A stretch of DNA of 64,000 bases from an uncultured Pseudomonadota bacterium (lineage in GTDB: Bacteria; Myxococcota_A; UBA796; JAFGLY01): assembly GCA_937912125.1 (NCBI GenBank), contig CALDOK010000003.1, positions 1 to 64,000 on the forward strand. The letters run 5' to 3'. The translations under genes and the position numbers were made by a program. Shown piece after piece: positions 60,209-64,000 of this stretch (within the stretch, counting starts at the first letter, position 1; each line of letters opens with the position of its first letter). Under the pieces are notes generated by a model. That model had not been told where the DNA came from, made no database searches, and was given only the letters and a program-made list of their open reading frames with translations.

Positions 60209-60808
60209 ATGCGCACCCTGCTCATCGCCTTCCCCGCCCTGTTCCTCACCACCGGCTGCCTCGGTCCAGACATGGACGACTACTGCGGCGATCCCGCCGA
60301 GGATGCCGCCAGCTGGGACGACGGCTCCGAGGCCACCGCCGCCGAGCTGCGGGACGGCCTGCTGGGCCTGTGGCAGGGCAACGCGACCTTCGACGGCGTG
60401 GATGAGCCCATGGCCCTGGTGATCAACGACCCCACCGACGACCCCACCCTGATCACCTACCCCGACGCCGGCGAGGGCTACGACAATGTCTCGGTCAGCG
60501 ACGCCTGCCTGGACACGCTGCAGGTGCTCCTGCCCACTCAGCTGTTGCTGGACGACAGCGCCATCGACCTCGATGTCGAGCTGGCGCTGCACGAGACTGG
60601 CTTCTCCGCAGGCTGGACGGTCAGCCAGGACATCGCCATCCCCGGCTGCGCCGCCGAGCCCTGCGCCCTGCGCCTGAGCTTCGAGCGCTACAACACCCAG
60701 AGCGACGCGATCACCGGCAAGCTGAGCTGGGTGGACACCACCGCGGAGGACGGCGAAGCCGCGGGCATGACGCCCAGCAACGTCAGCCTGACGAGGGTGA
60801 CCGAATAG
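60209..60808 (+). CDS. Lipoprotein, hypothetical
   Basis: MRTLLIAFPALFLTTGCLGPDMDDYCGDP lipobox; AAGGAGAG SD. Confidence 0.8.
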   Translation: MRTLLIAFPALFLTTGCLGPDMDDYCGDPAEDAASWDDGSEATAAELRDGLLGLWQGNATFDGVDEPMALVINDPTDDPTLITYPDAGEGYDNVSVSDACLDTLQVLLPTQLLLDDSAIDLDVELALHETGFSAGWTVSQDIAIPGCAAEPCALRLSFERYNTQSDAITGKLSWVDTTAEDGEAAGMTPSNVSLTRVTE

Positions 60809-61529
60809 GCCCCTCGGCCAGCCAGCGCTCGTAGTCGGCGTGCAGAGCGTCGGCCTGCTCCCGGAGGGTCTGGCGGGTCCACCCGCTGGTGTCGATGGCG
60901 GGATGGATGTCGATGTGCACGGTGCCCGGCGAGAGCTTCCAGTCGTCGGGCCGCAGCTTCTCGTACACCCCGTGGAACACCAAGGGCACGATGGGTGCGC
61001 CCGTGTCCAGCGCCGCGTGGAAGGCCCCCATCTTGAAAGGCTGCAGCTTGCCGTCGCGGGTGCGGGTGCCCTCGGGGGAGATGAAGGTGGACTGGTCGTA
61101 CCGGCGAAGGTCCGCGCCCAGCTTCTTGATGCTGGCCATGGCTCGCTTGCGGTTGCTGCGGTCGACCAGGCGACCACCCAGCAGCCACCAGGCCTGGCCC
61201 ATCACGGGGATGTAGGCGAAGGACTTCTTGCCCAGGAAGCTGAAGCGGGGGATTCCCAGGGCGGCGACGATCAAGACCTCGAGGAAGGAGGCGTGGTTGA
61301 AGGTGATGATGCGCGCAGCGGGCTGGGCCACGTGCTCCCAGCCCTGGACCCGGTAGCGGATACCCGCCACCCACAGGCAGGGCCGCCCGTAGATGGGACC
61401 GAACACCGCGGCGAGCCGGTGGCGCAGCAGGCCCAGGGTGAGGATGCTCGCGAGGCAGCCCGCCCCGAGGACCAGAACGGTCCACAGGGCGGTGAAGATC
61501 CAGAACACGAAGGTGCGAAGCACGGCCAT
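60783..61529 (-). CDS. PlsC-type 1-acylglycerol-3-phosphate acyltransferase-like protein
   Basis: RIITFNHASFLEVLIV, FLGKKSFAYIPVMGQAWWLLGGRLVDRSNRKRA, STFISPEGTRTRDGKLQPFKMGAF, APIVPLVFHG. Confidence 0.9.
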   Translation of the reverse strand: MAVLRTFVFWIFTALWTVLVLGAGCLASILTLGLLRHRLAAVFGPIYGRPCLWVAGIRYRVQGWEHVAQPAARIITFNHASFLEVLIVAALGIPRFSFLGKKSFAYIPVMGQAWWLLGGRLVDRSNRKRAMASIKKLGADLRRYDQSTFISPEGTRTRDGKLQPFKMGAFHAALDTGAPIVPLVFHGVYEKLRPDDWKLSPGTVHIDIHPAIDTSGWTRQTLREQADALHADYERWLAEGPIRSPSSG

Positions 61530-61550
61530 GGCGATGACCCCTGAGGGCTG

Positions 61551-62873
61551 CTAGGCCCCGCTGATCTGCACTCCCTCGAAGACCAGGGTGGGCACCAGGG
61601 TGGAGCTGTACTTCCACGGGTCGTTGCCCACGGCGCTCAGGTGCATGAACAGATCCACCAGGTTGCCCGTGGCGTTCATCTCGCCCACACAGGCGCCGAT
61701 CTTCCCACCCTCGATGAGGTGACCCTCGAGGCCGAAGGAGAAGTCGCCGGTGGTGCCGTCGGAGTTCCCACCCAGCCAGCTGGTGACGTAGATGCCGGCG
61801 CCCACCTGGGCCAGCAGGGCCTCGAGGTCCTTGTCGCCCAGGGTGATGACCCGGTTGGATGGCGATCCGGTGGTGGGCTGAAGCTCGGCCTTCTTGCCGT
61901 AGTAGGTGTCGACGTAGACGTTCTTGGCCACGCCGGCCTCGAGGATGGGCAGCTGCCGCGCCGCGATGCCCTCGCCGTCGAACAGGCGCGAGGCGAAGCC
62001 GCGCACCAGCAGCGGATCGTCGATGATGGTGAGCTTGTCGGAGGCCAGGGGCTGGCCGATCTTGCCGGCCCAGAACGAGCGGCCCTGCTGGATGGAGCGG
62101 GCGCTGGCAGGGCCCAGCAGCGATCCCAACAGGCGGCCAGCGGCGCGCCGGTCCACCACGATGGTCTCGGCACCGGTGGGACCCTTGACCGAGCCCAGCC
62201 GGGCCAGGGCCCGTTCCAGGGCGCCCTGCCCCACCACGGTGGGATCCGGCAGCTCGCTGACGAAGTGGCCGCCCAGGTAGTCGTAGTTCGAGGGCCGCTT
62301 GTCGCCTTCGTCCTGCAGGGAGACCGAGGAGACGAACCAGATGCCGGTCTCGGCCTTGGTGCCGGTGAAGCCGTTGGAGCTGGCCGCGGCGCTCATGTAG
62401 GAGTCGTCCTGCACCGTGCTCTCGGTGGAGATGACCTTGTCGTGGGCGCCCGCCGCGGCGTCCATAGCCTCGCACCACTGCTGGCGCTGGGCCTGGGTGA
62501 CCTGGCCCAGGGCCGGATCCACCAGATCCAGATCCACCGCGGGCCGGCCCTCGAACAGCGCGGGGTCGGGGATGAAGCGGAAGGGGTCGGGCTGCAGGGC
62601 CTTGGTCAGGGCCACCGCCTCGGCGATGAAGGCCTGCAGGTTCTCAGGCCGAAGATCCGTGGTGCTGTGGGACGAGTAGCGACCCTCGGCGTAGATCTCG
62701 ACACTCAAGCCCCGGGAGGTGGACTCCTGGACCTTCTCGAGCTTGCCATCGCGGGTGGTGAACTCCACCGAGCGGTTGCGGCTCGCGTTGGCCCAGGCGT
62801 TGTCGGCGCCGGCGGTCTTGCAGAGCTCGACGGCCTGCTGTGCGCGTTCGAGGAGCATATCGATGTCAGGCAT
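61551..62873 (-). CDS. pmbA: PmbA/TldE-like metallopeptidase partner
   Basis: MPDIDMLLERAQQAVELCKTAGADNAWANASRNRSVEFTTRDGKLEKVQESTSRGLSVEIYAEGRYSSHSTTDLRPENL...; C-term NSDGTTGDFSFGLEGHLIEGGKIGACVGEMNATGNLVDLF. Confidence 0.88.
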   Translation of the reverse strand: MPDIDMLLERAQQAVELCKTAGADNAWANASRNRSVEFTTRDGKLEKVQESTSRGLSVEIYAEGRYSSHSTTDLRPENLQAFIAEAVALTKALQPDPFRFIPDPALFEGRPAVDLDLVDPALGQVTQAQRQQWCEAMDAAAGAHDKVISTESTVQDDSYMSAAASSNGFTGTKAETGIWFVSSVSLQDEGDKRPSNYDYLGGHFVSELPDPTVVGQGALERALARLGSVKGPTGAETIVVDRRAAGRLLGSLLGPASARSIQQGRSFWAGKIGQPLASDKLTIIDDPLLVRGFASRLFDGEGIAARQLPILEAGVAKNVYVDTYYGKKAELQPTTGSPSNRVITLGDKDLEALLAQVGAGIYVTSWLGGNSDGTTGDFSFGLEGHLIEGGKIGACVGEMNATGNLVDLFMHLSAVGNDPWKYSSTLVPTLVFEGVQISGA

Positions 62874-64000
62874 CTTCGCCTCCGACGGTGATGGAGGAGA
62901 CCAAGGTGGTGGGCAGTCCCTGGGAAACGGGCACGCCCTGGCCGTCCTTGCCGCAGGTCCAGCCGCCAGTGTCCAGGCGGAAGTCGTTCGCGACCATGGT
63001 GATCTTGGAGAGCACGTCCGGGCCGTTGCCGATGATGTTGGTGTCCTTGATGGGGGCGGTCTTCTTGCCGTCCTCGATGAGCCAGCCGTTCTTGACGTAG
63101 AAGGTGAAGTCCCCGGCGCCGATCTTGACCTGGCCGTTGGTGAAGGTCTCGGCCACGATGCCGTTCTTGACCGTGGCGATGATCTCTTCGGCGGTGTGGG
63201 GGCCGTTCTCCATGAAGGTGCAGCGCATCCGCGGCACCGGGGCGAAGCGGAAGGACTCGCGGCGGCCATTGCCCGTGGGCTCCACGCCGTAGTGTCGGGC
63301 GCTGATGCCGTCGTGCAGGTAGCCCTTCATGATGCCATTCTCGACGAGCTTGGTGTACTGGGTGGGCACGCCCTCGTCGTCGACGTTCAGGGCACCGCGC
63401 TCGCTGGGCTCGACGCCCGAGTCCACGATGGTGACGTGCTCGGAGCTGACCTTCTTGCCGACCATGTCGGCGAAGATGCTGATGCCCTTGCGGTTGAAGT
63501 CGGCCTCCATGCCGTGACCGATGGCCTCGTGCAGCAGGATGCCCGACGCGCCGGCGGCCAGCACCACGGGCTGCTCACCCGCGGGGGGCCGGCGGGCCTC
63601 GAAGAGGATCATGGTGCGGTCGACCGCCTGCTTGACCAGCAGGTCGATCTGTTCCTGATCGTAGAAGTCGAAGCCGCGACGGCCCGCCAGGTTGGAGCTG
63701 TTGGACTGGGTCTCCTCGCCCTTGCGCGCGGTGACAGTACACCAGACGCGGGTCATGGGGCGCACGTCCATGTGCATGGCTCCCGTCATGTCAGCGATCA
63801 GCACATGCTCCTCGTAGTCGGACCACAGCACCCGCACCTTCTCGACGGCCGGGTCGGCGGCCTGGGCCTGGGCCGCGATCTTCTCGATCAGCGGCAGCTT
63901 GGCGGCCACGCCCACGTCGGACAGCGGCTGCACCAAGGTGTACAGGCCCTTGTGCTCCTTGTACCGGAAGGCCTCGATGGCCGGGCCCCCGCCCGCCTGG
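62866..64000 (-). CDS. tldD: TldD-like metalloprotease, N-terminus beyond window end (partial)
   Basis: ILLHEAIGHGMEADFNRKGISIF (HExxxH); ...DVLSKITMVANDFRLDTGGWTCGKDGQGVPVSQGLPTTLVSSITVGGEDA; open to the window edge (…GGGPAIEAFRYKEHKGLYTLVQPLSDVGV). Confidence 0.9.
   Translation of the reverse strand, partial: QAGGGPAIEAFRYKEHKGLYTLVQPLSDVGVAAKLPLIEKIAAQAQAADPAVEKVRVLWSDYEEHVLIADMTGAMHMDVRPMTRVWCTVTARKGEETQSNSSNLAGRRGFDFYDQEQIDLLVKQAVDRTMILFEARRPPAGEQPVVLAAGASGILLHEAIGHGMEADFNRKGISIFADMVGKKVSSEHVTIVDSGVEPSERGALNVDDEGVPTQYTKLVENGIMKGYLHDGISARHYGVEPTGNGRRESFRFAPVPRMRCTFMENGPHTAEEIIATVKNGIVAETFTNGQVKIGAGDFTFYVKNGWLIEDGKKTAPIKDTNIIGNGPDVLSKITMVANDFRLDTGGWTCGKDGQGVPVSQGLPTTLVSSITVGGEDA

Noticed and set aside
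61551-64000. TldD/PmbA pair as evidence for a microcin/RiPP cluster
   Set aside because: No precursor-peptide or maturase genes are visible next to it; tldD/pmbA are widespread housekeeping-type pairs.

Overview
This is a high-GC, gene-dense bacterial chromosomal window. The style suggests Myxococcota or a related 'deltaproteobacterial' lineage: Asp-rich MopE-like lipoproteins, DTDTD linkers and many TPR/FHA/cNMP signalling fusions. I found no rRNA, tRNA, CRISPR array, transposon, integrase or prophage.

I support about 47 genes or gene fragments. The main groups are:
- TerB-like and TPR proteins, a cNMP-binding/methyltransferase fusion, and a TerB/FHA/ABCG-type transporter.
- A thioredoxin-like/octaheme cytochrome c fusion and an RsmB-like rRNA methyltransferase.
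- feoB plus a DtxR-FeoA regulator, with a candidate operator.
- A CehA/McbA-like PHP lipoprotein, a GGDEF protein, and a ThiS/MoaD-like carrier next to an AOR-family tungstoenzyme.
- A 14-repeat MopE-like lipoprotein, a degenerate trypsin-like/TPR protein, and a Glu/Leu dehydrogenase.
- Tandem D(S/T)-repeat lipoproteins and an FG-GAP/CARDB lipoprotein.
- A cluster of two GT2s (one fused to a methyltransferase), an RPH/PEP-synthase-like protein, a degenerate ClpX-like protein, an acyltransferase and an epimerase.
- An XPB helicase with a Helicase_C_3/WYL-like partner.
- A decayed solute-binding/cyclase/PilZ composite, xseB, and a TonB/ExbB/ExbD/ExbD operon.
- gcdH with a two-gene 2-oxoacid:ferredoxin oxidoreductase, a second acyltransferase, and the tldD/pmbA pair.

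The most interesting items are the ClpX-derived protein that keeps the zinc domain, Walker A and GYVG pore loop but lacks the Walker-B Glu, sensor-2 Arg and IGF loop; the DtxR-type palindrome placed on the feoB promoter; the octaheme/Trx fusion; the XPB two-gene operon with a strong promoter and ~240-nt leader; the composite pseudogene; and a recurrent post-lipobox DDT[A/G] motif. All family calls come from reading motifs by eye; no database search was run.
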